Part shown: piece after piece, positions 51,892 to 53,086 of the stretch
How the letters are laid out: each line of letters starts with the position of its first letter
Numbering within the stretch: the stretch's first letter is position 1
Assembly (NCBI GenBank): GCA_023430625.1
Contig: JAEZAA010000025.1
Span: 1-53,086 of the forward strand
Length of the DNA stretch: 53,086 nt
DNA from: Pseudomonadota bacterium
Lineage (GTDB): Bacteria; Pseudomonadota; Gammaproteobacteria; Pseudomonadales; Oleiphilaceae
Direction of reading: 5' to 3'
Program-made: the position numbers and the translations under genes
The notes under the pieces: generated by a model
What the model was told of the DNA's origin: nothing
Seen by the model: the letters and a program-made list of their open reading frames with translations, nothing else
The model's database searches: none

Positions 51892-51978
51892 GCCCGGGTG
51901 GTGAAACAGGTAGACACAAGGGACTTAAAATCCCTCGGTAGCAATACCGTACCGGTTCGATTCCGGTCCCGGGCACCA
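51892..51978 (+). tRNA. tRNA-Leu (anticodon UAA)
   Basis: 87 bases, class II with a long variable arm (CGGTAGCAATACCG). Acceptor arms GCCCGGG/CCCGGGC, discriminator A and encoded CCA. The anticodon loop CTTAAAA gives UAA. It is the counterpart of E. coli leuZ. Confidence 0.97.
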
Positions 51979-52317
51979 CTTCCCCCGTTTGTTTTACGGC
52001 AGGCGTTAGGCCACCTTCTTTTTGTGTTGATTGACAACATCCGCAGGTTCATCTCATCAGGTTTTGGACGGTTTTTGCACTCTACAGGTGATCCCTGTAT
52101 TGTCTTCTGCCGACCGCGCCGGTTAAAGATGTGGCTGCTATGCAATTAATGGCATGGACATTACGCGGGCCATTACAACGGCGGGCCTTGCTGTCGCCGG
52201 CTTTTGGAGACCGCCTGAACTGGACGAGGCAGCGAAGTGGGATGGAGCCCCGAGCAGCAGAACGATCTTGAACCTGTATAAGAATGAAAGTCCCAAAGTT
52301 TTTGGAGCCACCGTACG
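51979..52317. other. Intergenic region tRNA-Leu / gdhA
   Basis: 339 bases. A TTGACA at about 52030-52035 lacks a convincing -10, so no gdhA promoter can be placed. There is no integrase gene or direct repeat of the tRNA-Leu 3' end within the visible part, so no sign of an integrated element here. The gdhA ribosome binding site (GGAG, 10 bases before ATG) closes the region. Confidence 0.4.
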
Positions 52318-53086
52318 ATGCATGAATCACTGAAGCAAATGCTGGACCGGGTACACCAACGAGATCCGGACCAACCTGAATTTCATCAGGCAGTTGAAGA
52401 GGTCCTGATCAGCCTGTGGCCATTCCTCCGACAAAACCCGAAGTACACGGAAAAAGGGTTGCTGGAGCGGCTGCTTGAACCCGAGCGGGTGATTCAGTTC
52501 CGGGTATCCTGGGTTGATGACAGCGGCCAGGTGTAGGTCAATCGTGGCTACCGGGTACAAATGAACAGCTCCATCGGCCCCTACAAAGGCGGGCTTCGTT
52601 TTCACCCATCCGTGAACCTGGGTATTCTCAAATTCCTGGCCTTTGAGCAGGTGTTCAAAAATGCATTGACCACATTGCCATTGGGCGGCGGCAAAGGTGG
52701 TTCCGACTTCAACCCGAAGGGCAAGAGCGACAATGAGATCATGCGCTTCTGCCAGGCTTTCATGACAGAACTCTGGCGCCACATCGGCGCGGATCTTGAC
52801 GTTCCTGCTGGTGATATTGGCGTTGGCGGTCGGGAAGTCGGCTACATGTACGGCATGTACCGTAAGTTGAGCAATCAGGTCACGGGCGCTTTTACCGGTA
52901 AGGGTATCAGCTTTGGTGGAAGTCTGATCCGTCCAGAAGCCACCGGTTATGGTCTCGTGTACTTTGTGGAAGAAATGCTGAAAACCCGTGGCATGAGCTT
53001 CAAGGGATTGCGGGTCGCGGTGTCTGGCTCTGGTAACGTTGCCCAGTACGCGATGCTGAAGGCCATGGAGCTCGACGCAGTTGTCG
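52318..53086 (+). pseudogene. gdhA: NADP-dependent glutamate dehydrogenase, interrupted by an in-frame amber codon; 3' end outside window
   Basis: The frame opens at ATG 52318 and matches hexameric NADP-type GdhA (WPFLRQNPKYTEKGLLERL, then EPERVIQFRVSWVDD). Codon 73 is TAG (52534-52536) where homologues have Gln (E. coli QIQVNR, here QV-stop-VNR). Beyond it the same frame runs without another stop or frameshift to the window edge, with all hallmarks intact: the substrate-binding IGPYKGGLRFHPSVN, the catalytic Lys in LGGGKGGSDFNPKGKS, the Asp in PAGDIGVGGREVG and the nucleotide-binding VSGSGNVAQYA. A single C-to-T change (CAG to TAG) explains it. It may be a sequencing error, a very recent inactivation or read-through. 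GdhA would make glutamate from 2-oxoglutarate and ammonia. A restart at ATG 52561 would remove the N-terminal helices and lacks a good ribosome binding site. Confidence 0.9.

Noticed and set aside
51979..52317. Attachment site or integrated element at the 3' end of tRNA-Leu
   Set aside because: No integrase gene, no direct repeat of the tRNA 3' end within the window, and gdhA follows directly.

Overview
The window is a 53 kb piece of a gammaproteobacterial chromosome, most like the Pseudomonas/Marinobacter/Hahella neighbourhood. Evidence: a Pseudomonas-type fimL beside rnhA-dnaQ, a yejABEF-like operon with two binding-protein genes next to fabI, a sulfite reductase followed by a DUF934 gene, the complete tusBCD-tusE cluster, and the uvrY/gacA-uvrC-pgsA-tRNA(Gly-Cys-Leu) order. 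Genus cannot be settled from this sequence alone. There is no phage, insertion sequence, CRISPR array, toxin-antitoxin module or defence island. Almost everything is intact, densely packed core genome, and I found no convincing new multi-gene system.

Layout. 1-8.8 kb: end of metZ, then ftsK-lolA-rarA-crcB-serS-cysG on the plus strand (chromosome segregation, lipoprotein sorting, replication repair, fluoride export, tRNA charging, siroheme). 9-14.1 kb: aroF-type DAHP synthase, a DUF1631 gene followed by a PilZ gene, and a lipoprotein alpha/beta hydrolase. 14.3-23 kb: fabI and a five-gene peptide ABC importer on the minus strand. 23.2-29.5 kb: HDOD-GAF regulator, mltD, gloB, yafS-like methyltransferase, rnhA, dnaQ. 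29.7-35.1 kb: fimL, an unknown membrane protein, an SCP2 lipid-binding protein, sohB and an acuI-type oxidoreductase. 35.1-44.1 kb: DUF934-cysI, a tiny membrane protein, DUF2970, metH, nfuA and a DUF445 membrane protein. 44.1-47.4 kb: ybiB/trpD2-like gene, tusE, tusB, tusC, tusD and yccA. 47.5-53.1 kb: tRNA-Ser, gacA-uvrC-pgsA, tRNA-Gly, tRNA-Cys, tRNA-Leu, and the start of gdhA.

Functional threads. Sulfur runs through the window: metZ and metH for methionine, cysI/DUF934 with siroheme from cysG for sulfite reduction, tusBCDE for tRNA thiolation, nfuA for Fe-S delivery. A signalling thread comprises gacA, fimL, the HDOD-GAF protein and the PilZ protein.

Points most worth a second look: an in-frame amber codon that interrupts an otherwise well-conserved gdhA; a 43-residue membrane-protein ORF with its own good promoter between cysI and DUF2970; an 11-bp perfect inverted repeat that brackets the -35 box of the tRNA-Gly/Cys promoter; a strong terminator hairpin lying between those two tRNA genes; and the unknown membrane protein after fimL.
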